A stretch of DNA of 64,000 bases from Auanema rhodensis. Taxonomy: Eukaryota; Nematoda; Chromadorea; Rhabditida; Rhabditidae. The position numbers and the translations under genes were made by a program. The stretch's first letter is position 1. Each line of letters opens with the position of its first letter. The notes under the pieces were generated by a model, which had not been told where the DNA came from, did no database searches, and worked only from the letters and a program-made list of their open reading frames with translations. This document shows, in pieces, positions 1 to 11,200 of this stretch. Where the stretch lies: assembly GCA_964057225.1 (NCBI GenBank), contig OZ059900.1, positions 19,979,638 through 20,043,637 of the forward strand. The letters are read 5' to 3'.

Positions 1-642
1 AAGGGGCGTGCCCTCAGAATATGCTAATTTCCTTAATTTTCTAACCCCTGTTTTTTTGTCGTGAAAGTGGAACTAGACGTTGTACGAACAATTTTGAGCT
101 AGGTTTCATTGACATTGCATGAGTTTGAACACATGAAATCGTAAGTCAAAACCTTGTTTACAGCGAAATTTCCAAAAACTGGTTTTCCAGCATAATAAAA
201 TATTTCTCATGGGAAATACTGTGTTTTTGTATTTTTCTAGTGTTCAGCATGTAAAATGCTTCATTTTAGTATGTAACACGCTGAAATTCGTTGCATTTGA
301 CGACTCATAGCCCTCAGAGTATGCTAATTTCCTTAATTTTCTAACCCCTGTTTTTTTGTCGTGAAAGTGGAACTGGACGTTGTACGAACAATTTTGAGCT
401 AGGTTTCATTGACATTGCATGAGTTTGAACACATGAAATCGTAAGTCAAAACCTTGTTTACAGCGAAATTTCCAAAAACTGGTTTTCCAGCATAATAAAA
501 TATTTCTCATGGGAAATACTGTGTTTTCGTATTTTTCTAGTGTTCAGCTTGTAAAATGCTTCATTTTAGTATGTAACACGCTGAAATTCGTTGCATTTGA
601 CGACTCATATGAACAAAAATGGATTTAATCAATATTAGCCAT
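1..642 (+). repeat. Monomer pair with 42-bp deletion across the boundary, copy 1
   Basis: The first monomer runs 1-309 and stops after CGACTCATA. The next resumes at 310 with GCCCTCAGAG. Monomer positions 310-342 of the first and 1-9 of the second are missing, 42 bp in total, leaving 309 + 333 bp. I see no microhomology at the join. The second monomer carries GAGTATG in place of GAATATG, CTTGT in place of CATGT, a TTTTCG variant in the T-tract near 525, and ATGGATTT in place of ATCGATTT. The CTTGT/ATGG pair marks a subtype that elsewhere also carries a 1-bp deletion. Confidence 0.93.
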
Positions 643-2319
643 AAGGGGCGTGCCCTCAGAATATGCTAATTTCCCTAATTTTCTAACCCCTGTTTTTTTG
701 TCGTGAAAGTGGAACTAGACGTTGTAGGAACAATTTTGAGCTAGGTTTCATTGACATTGCATGAGTTTGAACACATGAAATCGTAAGTCAAAACCTTGTT
801 TACAGCGAAATTTCCAAAAACTGGTTTTCCAGCATAATAAAATATTTCTCATGGGAAATACTGTGTTTTTGTATTTTTCTAGTGTTCAGCATGTAAAATG
901 CTTCATTTTAGTATGTAACACGCTGAAATTCGTTGCATTTTACGACTCATATGAACAAAAATCGATTTAATCAATATTAGCCATAAGGGGCTTGCCCTCA
1001 GAATATGCTAATTTCCTTAATTTTCTAACCCCTGTTTTTTTGTCGTGAAAGTGGAACTAGACGTTGTACGAACAATTTTGAGCTAGGTTTCATTGACATT
1101 GCATGAGTTTGAACACATGAAATCGTAAGTCAAAACCTTGTTTACAGCGAAATTTCCAAAAACTGGTTTTCCAGCATAATAAAATATTTCTCATGGGAAA
1201 TACTGTGTTTCTGTATTTTTCTAGTGTTCAGCATGTAAAATGCTTCATTTTAGTATGTAACACGCTGAAGTTCGTTGCATTTGACGACTCATATGAACAA
1301 AAATCGATTTAATCAATATTAGCCATAAGGGGCGTGCCCTCAGAATATGCTATTTTCCTTAATTTTCTAACCCCTGTTTTTTTGTCGTGAAAGTGGAACT
1401 AGACGTTGTACGAACAATTTTGAGCTAGGTTTCATTGACATTGCATGAGTTTGAACACATGAAATCGTAAGTCAAAACCTTGTTTACAGCGAAATTTCCA
1501 AAAACTGGTTTTCCAGCATAATAAAATATTTCTCATGGGAAATACTGTGTTTTTGTATTTTTCTAGTGTTCAGCATGTAAAATGCTTCATTTTAGTATGT
1601 AACACGCTGAAATTCGTTGCATTTGACGACTCATATGAACAAAAATCGATTTAATCAATATTAGCCATAAGGGGCGTGCCCTCAGAATATGCTAATTTCC
1701 TTAATTTTCTAACCCCTGTTTTTTTGTCGTGAAAGTGGAACTAGACGTTGTACGAACAATTTTGAGCTAGGTTTCGTTGACATTGCATGAGTTTGAACAC
1801 ATGAAATCGTAAGTCAAAACCTTGTTTACAGCGAAATTTCCAAAAACTGGTTTTCCAGCATAATAAAATATTTCTCATGGGAAATACTGTGTTTTTGTAT
1901 TTTTCCAGTGTTCAGCATGTAAAATGCTTCATTTTAGTATGTAACACGCTGAAATTCGTTGCATTTGGCGACTCATATGAACAAAAATCGATTTAATCAA
2001 TATTAGCCATAAGGGGCGTGCCCTCAGAATATGCTAATTTCCCTAATTTTCTAACCCCTGTTTTTTTGTCGTGAAAGTGGAACTAGACGTTGTACGAACA
2101 ATTTTGAGCTAGGTTTCATTGACATTGCATGAGTTTGAACACATGAAATCGTAAGTCAAAACCTTGTTTACAGCGAAATTTCCAAAAACTGGTTTTCCAG
2201 CATAATAAAATATTTCTCATGGGAAATACTGTGTTTTTGTATTTTTCTAGTGTTCAGCATGTAAAATGCTTCATTTTAGTATGTAACACGCTGAAATTCG
2301 TTGCATTTGACGACTCATA
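310..2319 (+). repeat. 6-monomer HOR, copy 1
   Basis: Six monomers follow in a diagnostic order: CTTGT/ATGG type (310-642); GTAGGAAC with TTTTACGAC type (643-984); TTTCTG with GAAGTTCG type (985-1326); GCTATTTT type (1327-1668); CGTTGACA, CCAGTG and TTGGCGAC type (1669-2010); and CCCTAATT type ending in the 42-bp deletion (2011-2319). The first four types recur in the same order from 4705 and from 8124. The monomer starting at 985 also has CTTGCCC for CGTGCCC, a private change. Confidence 0.85.
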
Positions 2320-2652
2320 GCCCTCAGAGTATGCTAATTTCCTTAATTTTCTAACCCCTGTTTTTTTGTCGTGAAAGTGGAACTAGACGTTGTACGAACA
2401 ATTTTGAGCTAAGTTTCATTGACATTGCATGAGTTTGAACACATGAAATCGTAAGTCAAAACCTTGTTTACAGCGAAATTTCCAAAAACTGGTTTTCCAG
2501 CATAATAAAATATTTCTCATGGGAAATACTGTGTTTTTGTATTTTTCTAGTGTTCAGCATGTAAAATGCTTCATTTTAGTGTGTAACACGCTGAAATTCG
2601 TTGCATTTGACGACTCATATGAACAAAAATCGATTTAATCAATATTAGCCAT
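2011..2652 (+). repeat. Monomer pair with the same 42-bp deletion, copy 2
   Basis: This is the same deletion with the same end points as at 309/310: monomer 2011-2319 is followed directly by 2320-2652. The following monomer again carries GAGTATG, but here with GCTAAGTTT and AGTGTGTAAC. The two deletion copies are 2010 bp apart, which is six monomers minus 42 bp. This indicates one deletion event spread by a 6-monomer unit rather than two independent events. Confidence 0.93.
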
Positions 2653-4704
2653 AAGGGGCGTGCCCTCAGAATATGCTATTTTCCTTAATTTTCTAACCCC
2701 TGTTTTTTTGTCGTGAAAGTGGAACTAGACGTTGTACGAACAATTTTGAGCTAAGTTTCATTGACATTGCATGAGTTTGAACACATGAAATCGTAAGTCA
2801 AAACCTTGTTTACAGCGAAATTTCCAAAAACTGGTTTTCCAGCATAATAAAATATTTCTCATGGGAAATACTGTGTTTTTGTATTTTTCTAGTGTTCAGC
2901 ATGTAAAATGCTTCATTTTAGTATGTAACACGCTGAAATTCGTTGCATTTGACGACTCATATGAACAAAAATCGATTTAATCAATATTAGCCATAAGGGG
3001 CGTGCCCTCAGAATATGCTAATTTCCTTAATTTTCTAACCCCTGTTTTTTTGTCGTGAAAGTGGAACTAGACGTTGTACGAACAATTTTGAGCTAGGTTT
3101 CGTTGACATTGCATGAGTTTGAACACATGAAATCGTAAGTCAAAACCTTGTTTACAGCGAAATTTCCAAAAACTGGTTTTCCAGCATAATAAAATATTTC
3201 TCATGGGAAATACTGTGTTTTTGTATTTTTCCAGTGTTCAGCATGTAAAATGCTTCATTTTAGTATGTAACACGCTGAAATTCGTTGCATTTGGCGACTC
3301 ATATGAACAAAAATCGATTTAATCAATATTAGCCATAAGGGGCGTGCCCTCAGAATATGCTAATTTCCCTAATTTTCTAACCCCTGTTTTTTTGTCGTGA
3401 AAGTGGAACTAGACGTTGTACGAACAATTTTGAGCTAGGTTTCATTGACATTGCATGAGTTTGAACACATGAAATCGTAAGTCAAAACCTTGTTTACAGC
3501 GAAATTTCCAAAAACTGGTTTTCCAGCATAATAAAATATTTCTCATGGGAAATACTGTGTTTTTGTATTTTTCTAGTGTTCAGCATGTAAAATGCTTCAT
3601 TTTAGTGTGTAACACGCTGTAATTCGTTGCATTTGACGACTCATATGAACAAAAATCGATTTAATCAATATTAGCCATAAGGGGCGTGCCCTCAGAATAT
3701 GGTAATTTCCTTAATTTTCTAACCCCTGTTTTTTTGTCGTGAAAGTGGAACTAGACGTTGTACAAACAATTTTGAGCTAGGTTTCATTGACATTGCATGA
3801 GTTTGAACACATGAAATCGTAAGTCAAAACCTTGTTTACAGCGAAATTTCCAAAAACTGGTTTTCCAGCATAATAAAATATTTCTCATGGGAAATACTGT
3901 GTTTTTGTATTTTTCTAGTGTTCAGCATGTAAAATGTTTCGTTTTAGTATGTAACACGCTGAAATTCGTTGCATTTGACGACTCATATGAACAAAAATCG
4001 ATTTAATCAATATTAGCCATAAGGGGCGTGCCCTCAGAGTATGCTAATTTCCTTAATTTTCTAACCCCTGTTTTTTTGTCGTGAAAGTGGAACTAGACGT
4101 TGTACGAACAATTTTGAGCTAAGTTTCATTGACATTGCATGAGTTTGAACACATGAAATCGTAAGTCAAAACCTTGTTTACAGCGAAATTTCCAAAAACT
4201 GGTTTTCCAGCATAATAAAATATTTCTCATGGGAAATACTGTGTTTTTGTATTTTTCTAGTGTTCAGCATGTAAAATGCTTCATTTTAGTGTGTAACACG
4301 CTGAAATTCGTTGCATTTGACGACTCATATGAACAAAAATCGATTTAATCAATATTAGCCATAAGGGGCGTGCCCTCAGAATATGCTATTTTCCTTAATT
4401 TTCTAACCCCTGTTTTTTTGTCGTGAAAGTGGAACTAGACGTTGTACGAACAATTTTGAGCTAAGTTTCATTGACATTGCATGAGTTTGAACACATGAAA
4501 TCGTAAGTCAAAACCTTGTTTACAGCGAAATTTCCAAAAACTGGTTTTCCAGCATAATAAAATATTTCTCATGGGAAATACTGTGTTTTTGTATTTTTCT
4601 AGTGTTCAGCATGTAAAATGCTTCTTTTTAGTATGTAACACGCTGAAATTCGTCCCCTTTGACGACTCATATGAACAAAAATCGATTTAATCAATATTAG
4701 CCAT
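2320..4704 (+). repeat. Seven-monomer stretch with alternating subtypes
   Basis: Monomers start at 2320, 2653, 2995, 3337, 3679, 4021 and 4363. The GAGTATG/GCTAAGTTT/AGTGTG type occurs at 2320 and 4021, each followed by a GCTATTTT/GCTAAGTTT type at 2653 and 4363, five monomers apart. The CGTTGACA/CCAGTG/TTGGCGAC type at 2995 repeats the one at 1669. The monomer at 3679 is private, with GGTAATTT, GTACAAAC and a TTTCGTTTT change. The monomer at 4363 carries a cluster in which TTGCATTT became TCCCCTTT and the following CATTTT region became CTTTTT. This cluster defines a subtype seen seven more times in the minus array. Confidence 0.85.
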
Positions 4705-5045
4705 AAGGGGCGTGCCCTCAGAATATGCTAATTTCCTTAATTTTCTAACCCCTGTTTTTTTGTCGTGAAAGTGGAACTAGACGTTGTACGAACAATTTTG
4801 AGCTAGGTTTCATTGACATTGCATGAGTTTGAACACATGAAATCGTAAGTCAAAACCTTGTTTACAGCGAAATTTCCAAAAACTGGTTTTCCAGCATAAT
4901 AAAATATTTCTCATGGGAAATACTGTGTTTTGTATTTTTCTAGTGTTCAGCTTGTAAAATGCTTCATTTTAGTATGTAACACGCTGAAATTCGTTGCATT
5001 TGACGACTCATATGAACAAAAATGGATTTAATCAATATTAGCCAT

Positions 5046-6413
5046 AAGGGGCGTGCCCTCAGAATATGCTAATTTCCCTAATTTTCTAACCCCTGTTTTT
5101 TTGTCGTGAAAGTGGAACTAGACGTTGTAGGAACAATTTTGAGCTAGGTTTCATTGACATTGCATGAGTTTGAACACATGAAATCGTAAGTCAAAACCTT
5201 GTTTACAGCGAAATTTCCAAAAACTGGTTTTCCAGCATAATAAAATATTTCTCATGGGAAATACTGTGTTTTTGTATTTTTCTAGTGTTCAGCATGTAAA
5301 ATGCTTCATTTTAGTATGTAACACGCTGAAATTCGTTGCATTTTACGACTCATATGAACAAAAATCGATTTAATCAATATTAGCCATAAGGGGCGTGCCC
5401 TCAGAATATGCTAATTTCCCTAATTTTCTAACCCCTGTTTTTTTGTCGTGAAAGTGGAACTAGACGTTGTACGAACAATTTTGAGCTAGGTTTCATTGAC
5501 ATTGCATGAGTTTGAACACATGAAATCGTAAGTCAAAACCTTGTTTACAGCGAAATTTCCAAAAACTGGTTTTCCAGCATAATAAAATATTTCTCATGGG
5601 AAATACTGTGTTTCTGTATTTTTCTAGTGTTCAGCATGTAAAATGCTTCATTTTAGTATGTAACACGCTGAAGTTCGTTGCATTTGACGACTCATATGAA
5701 CAAAAATCGATTTAATCAATATTAGCCATAAGGGGCGTGCCCTCAGAATATGCTATTTTCCTTAATTTTCTAACCCCTGTTTTTTTGTCGTGAAAGTGGA
5801 ACTAGACGTTGTACGAACAATTTTGAGCTAGGTTTCATTGACATTGCATGAGTTTGAACACATGAAATCGTAAGTCAAAACCTTGTTTACAGCGAAATTT
5901 CCAAAAACTGGTTTTCCAGCATAATAAAATATTTCTCATGGGAAATACTGTGTTTTTGTATTTTTCTAGTGTTCAGCATGTAAAATGCTTCATTTTAGTA
6001 TGTAACACGCTGAAATTCGTTGCATTTGACGACTCATATGAACAAAAATCGATTTAATCAATATTAGCCATAAGGGGCGTGCCCTCAGAATATGCTAATT
6101 TCCTTAATTTTCTAACCCCTGTTTTTTTGTCGTGAAAGTGGAACTAGACGTTGTACGAACAATTTTGAGCTAGGTTTCATTGACATTGCATGAGTTTGAA
6201 CACATGAAATCGTAAGTCAAAACCTTGTTTACAGCGAAATTTCCAAAAACTGGTTTTCCAGCATAATAAAATATTTCTCATGGGAAATACTGTGTTTTTG
6301 TATTTTTCTAGTGTTCAGCATGTAAAATGCTTCATTTTAGTATGTAACACGCTGAAATTCGTTGCATTTGACGACTCATATGAACAAAAATCGATTTAAT
6401 CAATATTAGCCAT
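5046..6413 (+). repeat. 1368-bp tandem duplication, left copy
   Basis: This is a four-monomer segment whose diagnostic bases all recur in the segment immediately to the right (6414-7781): GTAGGAAC, TTTTACG, CCCTAATT, TTTCTG, GAAGTTCG and GCTATTTT. By eye I found no difference between the two copies, which suggests a very recent unequal crossover inside the HOR. Confidence 0.85.
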
Positions 6414-7781
6414 AAGGGGCGTGCCCTCAGAATATGCTAATTTCCCTAATTTTCTAACCCCTGTTTTTTTGTCGTGAAAGTGGAACTAGACGTTGTAGGA
6501 ACAATTTTGAGCTAGGTTTCATTGACATTGCATGAGTTTGAACACATGAAATCGTAAGTCAAAACCTTGTTTACAGCGAAATTTCCAAAAACTGGTTTTC
6601 CAGCATAATAAAATATTTCTCATGGGAAATACTGTGTTTTTGTATTTTTCTAGTGTTCAGCATGTAAAATGCTTCATTTTAGTATGTAACACGCTGAAAT
6701 TCGTTGCATTTTACGACTCATATGAACAAAAATCGATTTAATCAATATTAGCCATAAGGGGCGTGCCCTCAGAATATGCTAATTTCCCTAATTTTCTAAC
6801 CCCTGTTTTTTTGTCGTGAAAGTGGAACTAGACGTTGTACGAACAATTTTGAGCTAGGTTTCATTGACATTGCATGAGTTTGAACACATGAAATCGTAAG
6901 TCAAAACCTTGTTTACAGCGAAATTTCCAAAAACTGGTTTTCCAGCATAATAAAATATTTCTCATGGGAAATACTGTGTTTCTGTATTTTTCTAGTGTTC
7001 AGCATGTAAAATGCTTCATTTTAGTATGTAACACGCTGAAGTTCGTTGCATTTGACGACTCATATGAACAAAAATCGATTTAATCAATATTAGCCATAAG
7101 GGGCGTGCCCTCAGAATATGCTATTTTCCTTAATTTTCTAACCCCTGTTTTTTTGTCGTGAAAGTGGAACTAGACGTTGTACGAACAATTTTGAGCTAGG
7201 TTTCATTGACATTGCATGAGTTTGAACACATGAAATCGTAAGTCAAAACCTTGTTTACAGCGAAATTTCCAAAAACTGGTTTTCCAGCATAATAAAATAT
7301 TTCTCATGGGAAATACTGTGTTTTTGTATTTTTCTAGTGTTCAGCATGTAAAATGCTTCATTTTAGTATGTAACACGCTGAAATTCGTTGCATTTGACGA
7401 CTCATATGAACAAAAATCGATTTAATCAATATTAGCCATAAGGGGCGTGCCCTCAGAATATGCTAATTTCCTTAATTTTCTAACCCCTGTTTTTTTGTCG
7501 TGAAAGTGGAACTAGACGTTGTACGAACAATTTTGAGCTAGGTTTCATTGACATTGCATGAGTTTGAACACATGAAATCGTAAGTCAAAACCTTGTTTAC
7601 AGCGAAATTTCCAAAAACTGGTTTTCCAGCATAATAAAATATTTCTCATGGGAAATACTGTGTTTTTGTATTTTTCTAGTGTTCAGCATGTAAAATGCTT
7701 CATTTTAGTATGTAACACGCTGAAATTCGTTGCATTTGACGACTCATATGAACAAAAATCGATTTAATCAATATTAGCCAT
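6414..7781 (+). repeat. 1368-bp tandem duplication, right copy
   Basis: This is the right-hand copy of 5046-6413, in the same orientation and directly abutting, with monomer starts at 6414, 6756, 7098 and 7440. The subtype order matches the left copy exactly. Confidence 0.85.
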
Positions 7782-8123
7782 AAGGGGCGTGCCCTCAGAA
7801 TATGCTAATTTCCCTAATTTTCTAACCCCTGTTTTTTTGTCGTGAAAGTGGAACTAGACGTTGTACGAACAATTTTGAGCTAGGTTTCATTGACATTGCA
7901 TGAGTTTGAACACATGAAATCGTAAGTCAAAACCTTGTTTACAGCGAAATTTCCAAAAACTGGTTTTCCAGCATAATAAAATATTTCTCATGGGAAATAC
8001 TGTGTTTTTGTATTTTTCTAGTGTTCAGCATGTAAAATGCTTCATTTTAGTATGTAACACGCTGAAATTCGTTGCATTTGACGACTCATATGAACAAAAA
8101 TCGATTTAATCAATATTAGCCAT

Positions 8124-10174
8124 AAGGGGCGTGCCCTCAGAATATGCTAATTTCCTTAATTTTCTAACCCCTGTTTTTTTGTCGTGAAAGTGGAACTAGA
8201 CGTTGTACGAACAATTTTGAGCTAGGTTTCATTGACATTGCATGAGTTTGAACACATGAAATCGTAAGTCAAAACCTTGTTTACAGCGAAATTTCCAAAA
8301 ACTGGTTTTCCAGCATAATAAAATATTTCTCATGGGAAATACTGTGTTTTGTATTTTTCTAGTGTTCAGCTTGTAAAATGCTTCATTTTAGTATGTAACA
8401 CGCTGAAATTCGTTGCATTTGACGACTCATATGAACAAAAATGGATTTAATCAATATTAGCCATAAGGGGCGTGCCCTCAGAATATGCTAATTTCCCTAA
8501 TTTTCTAACCCCTGTTTTTTTGTCGTGAAAGTGGAACTAGACAATGTAGGAACAATTTTGAGCTAGGTTTCATTGACATTGCATGAGTTTGAACACATGA
8601 AATCGTAAGTCAAAACCTTGTTTACAGCGAAATTTCCAAAAACTGGTTTTCCAGCATAATAAAATATTTCTCATGGGAAATACTGTGTTTTTGTATTTTT
8701 CTAGTGTTCAGCATGTAAAATGCTTCATTTTAGTATGTAACACGCTGAAATTCGTTGCATTTTACGACTCATATGAACAAAAATCGATTTAATCAATATT
8801 AGCCATAAGGGGCGTGCCCTCAGAATATGCTAATTTCCCTAATTTTCTAACCCCTGTTTTTTTGTCGTGAAAGTGGAACTAGACGTTGTACGAACAATTT
8901 TGAGCTAGGTTTCATTGACATTGCATGAGTTTGAACACATGAAATCGTAAGTCAAAACCTTGTTTACAGCGAAATTTCCAAAAACTGGTTTTCCAGCATA
9001 ATAAAATATTTCTCATGGGAAATACTGTGTTTCTGTATTTTTCTAGTGTTCAGCATGTAAAATGCTTCATTTTAGTATGTAACACGCTGAAGTTCGTTGC
9101 ATTTGACGACTCATATGAACAAAAATCGATTTAATCAATATTAGCCATAAGGGGCGTGCCCTCAGAATATGCTATTTTCCTTAATTTTCTAACCCCTGTT
9201 TTTTTGTCGTGAAAGTGGAACTAGACGTTGTACGAACAATTTTGAGCTAGGTTTCATTGACATTGCATGAGTTTGAACACATGAAATCGTAAGTCAAAAC
9301 CTTGTTTACAGCGAAATTTCCAAAAACTGGTTTTCCAGCATAATAAAATATTTCTCATGGGAAATACTGTGTTTTTGTATTTTTCTAGTGTTCAGCATGT
9401 AAAATGCTTCATTTTAGTATGTAACACGCTGAAATTCGTTGCATTTGACGACTCATATGAACAAAAATCGATTTAATCAATATTAGCCATAAGGGGCGTG
9501 CCCTCAGAATATGCTAATTTCCTTAATTTTCTAACCCCTGTTTTTTTGTCGTGAAAGTGGAACTAGACGTTGTACGAACAATTTTGAGCTAGGTTTCATT
9601 GACATTGCATGAGTTTGAACACATGAAATCGTAAGTCAAAACCTTGTTTACAGCGAAATTTCCAAAAACTGGTTTTCCAGCATAATAAAATATTTCTCAT
9701 GGGAAATACTGTGTTTTTGTATTTTTCTAGTGTTCAGCATGTAAAATGCTTCATTTTAGTATGTAACACGCTGAAATTCGTTGCATTTGACGACTCATAT
9801 GAACAAAAATCGATTTAATCAATATTAGCCATAAGGGGCGTGCCCTCAGAATATGCTAATTTCCCTAATTTTCTAACCCCTGTTTTTTTGTCGTGAAAGT
9901 GGAACTAGACGTTGTACGAACAATTTTGAGCTAGGTTTCATTGACATTGCATGAGTTTGAACACATGAAATCGTAAGTCAAAACCTTGTTTACAGCGAAA
10001 TTTCCAAAAACTGGTTTTCCAGCATAATAAAATATTTCTCATGGGAAATACTGTGTTTTTGTATTTTTCTAGTGTTCAGCATGTAAAATGCTTCATTTTA
10101 GTATGTAACACGCTGAAATTCGTTGCATTTGACGACTCATATGAACAAAAATCGATTTAATCAATATTAGCCAT
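8124..10174 (+). repeat. 6-monomer HOR, copy 3
   Basis: Monomers start at 8124 (341-bp marker type with CTTGT and ATGG), 8465 (GTAGGAAC/TTTTACG, with a private GACAATGT), 8807 (CCCTAATT, TTTCTG, GAAGTTCG), 9149 (GCTATTTT), 9491 (consensus-like) and 9833 (CCCTAATT). Total length is 2051 bp. This is the cleanest copy of the 6-monomer unit, without the 42-bp deletion of copy 1 or the internal duplication of copy 2. Confidence 0.88.
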
Positions 10175-11009
10175 AAGGGGCGTGCCCTCAGAATATGCTA
10201 ATTTCCTTAATTTTCTAACCCCTGTTTTTTTGTCGTGAAAGTGGAACTAGACGTTGTACGAACAATTTTGAGCTAGGTTTCATTGACATTGCATGAGTTT
10301 GAACACATGAAATCGTAAGTCAAAACCTTGTTTACAGCGAAATTTCCAAAAACTGGTTTTCCAGCATAATAAAATATTTCTCATGGGAAATACTGTGTTT
10401 TTGTATTTTTCTAGTGTTCAGCATGTAAAATGCTTCATTTTAGTATGTAACACGCTGAAATTCGTTGCATTTGACGACTCATATGAACAAAAATCGATTT
10501 AATCAATATTAGCCATAAGGGGCGTGCCCTCAGAATATGCTAATTTCCTTAATTTTCTAACCCCTGTTTTTTTGTCGTGAAAGTGGAACTAGACGTTGTA
10601 CGAACAATTTTGAGCTAGGTTTCATTGACATTGCATGAGTTTGAACACATGAAATCGTAAGTCAAAACCTTGTTTACAGCGAAATTTCCAAAAACTGGTT
10701 TTCCAGCATAATAAAATATTTCTCATGGGAAATACTGTGTTTTTGTATTTTTCTAGTGTTCAGCATGTAAAATGCTTCATTTTAGTATGTAACACGCTGA
10801 AATTCGTTGCATTTGACGACTCATATGAACAAAAATCGATTTAATCAATATTAGCCATAAGGGGCGTGCCCTCAGAATATGCTAATTTCCTTAATTTTCT
10901 AACCCCTGTTTTTTTGTCGTGAAAGTGGAACTAGACGTTGTACGAACAATTTTGAGCTAGGTTTCATTGACATTGCATGAGTTTGAACACATGAAATCGT
11001 AAGTCAAAA

Positions 11010-11026
11010 CCTTGTTTACAGCGAAA
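11010..11026 (-). other. CENP-B-box-like site 2 (example)
   Basis: On the minus strand at monomer positions 152-168 the sequence has TTCG, CTGT, A, AA and CAAG. This matches seven of the nine key CENP-B box bases with correct spacing and is present in essentially every monomer. The GTTCACAG monomers (11201, 14279, 16331) change the central A. No binding can be inferred from sequence alone. Confidence 0.3.
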
Positions 11027-11058
11027 TTTCCAAAAACTGGTTTTCCAGCATAATAAAA

Positions 11059-11076
11059 TATTTCTCATGGGAAATA
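11059..11076. other. 18-bp near-perfect palindrome in each monomer (example)
   Basis: At monomer positions 201-218, TATTTCTCATGGGAAATA pairs with itself around CATG with one mismatched pair (T with G). Two monomers (44805-45146 and 47883-48224) change this segment to GAAAATTTTTA on the plus strand, breaking its outer arm. A protein-binding role is possible but unsupported. Confidence 0.75.
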
Positions 11077-11100
11077 CTGTGTTTTTGTATTTTTCTAGTG

Positions 11101-11143
11101 TTCAGCATGTAAAATGCTTCATTTTAGTATGTAACACGCTGAA
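11101..11143. other. 43-bp imperfect hairpin in each monomer (example)
   Basis: Given for the consensus-like monomer 10859-11200; monomer positions are 243-285. The outer arms TTCAGCATGT and ACACGCTGAA pair with one mismatch. Directly inside is a perfect 7-bp stem, TAAAATG with CATTTTA, around a CTT loop. The two stems share a base at position 252, and a 7-base bulge lies on the right side. The GGGG-type monomers alter the inner CATTTT arm. Such dyads can extrude as hairpins under torsion, and non-B DNA is a known theme at centromeres. A function here is only inference. Confidence 0.75.
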
Positions 11144-11160
11144 ATTCGTTGCATTTGACG
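11144..11160 (+). other. CENP-B-box-like site 1 (example)
   Basis: The established CENP-B box has nine key bases, TTCG-4-A-2-CGGG. At monomer positions 286-302 the sequence has TTCG, four bases, A, two bases, then TGAC in place of CGGG, so six of nine key bases match. In monomers with TTGGCGAC (1669, 2995 and their minus-strand equivalents) the last block is TGGC, giving seven of nine. In GGGG-type monomers the A is lost. A match of this quality can arise by chance. Confidence 0.3.
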
Positions 11161-11200
11161 ACTCATATGAACAAAAATCGATTTAATCAATATTAGCCAT

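Larger units (their letters stand above)
4705..8123 (+). repeat. HOR copy 2, expanded by an internal 4-monomer duplication
   Basis: The block opens with a 341-bp marker monomer (4705-5045: T-tract 1 bp short, CTTGT, ATGGATTT). Then come GTAGGAAC/TTTTACG (5046), TTTCTG/GAAGTTCG (5388), GCTATTTT (5730) and a consensus-like monomer (6072). The last four types then repeat at 6414, 6756, 7098 and 7440, before a CCCTAATT monomer at 7782-8123. The block therefore has 10 monomers where copies 1 and 3 have six. Confidence 0.88.
10175..11200 (+). repeat. Three consensus-like monomers
   Basis: Monomers 10175-10516, 10517-10858 and 10859-11200 carry none of the diagnostic variants and appear identical to one another by eye. 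They are the best reference for the consensus monomer. A hand count of the consensus gives 116 G or C in 342, or 33.9%. The A/T-richest stretch is near monomer positions 191-210. The most GC-rich segments are positions 3-15 (GGGGCGTGCCCTC) and 41-50. Confidence 0.92.
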
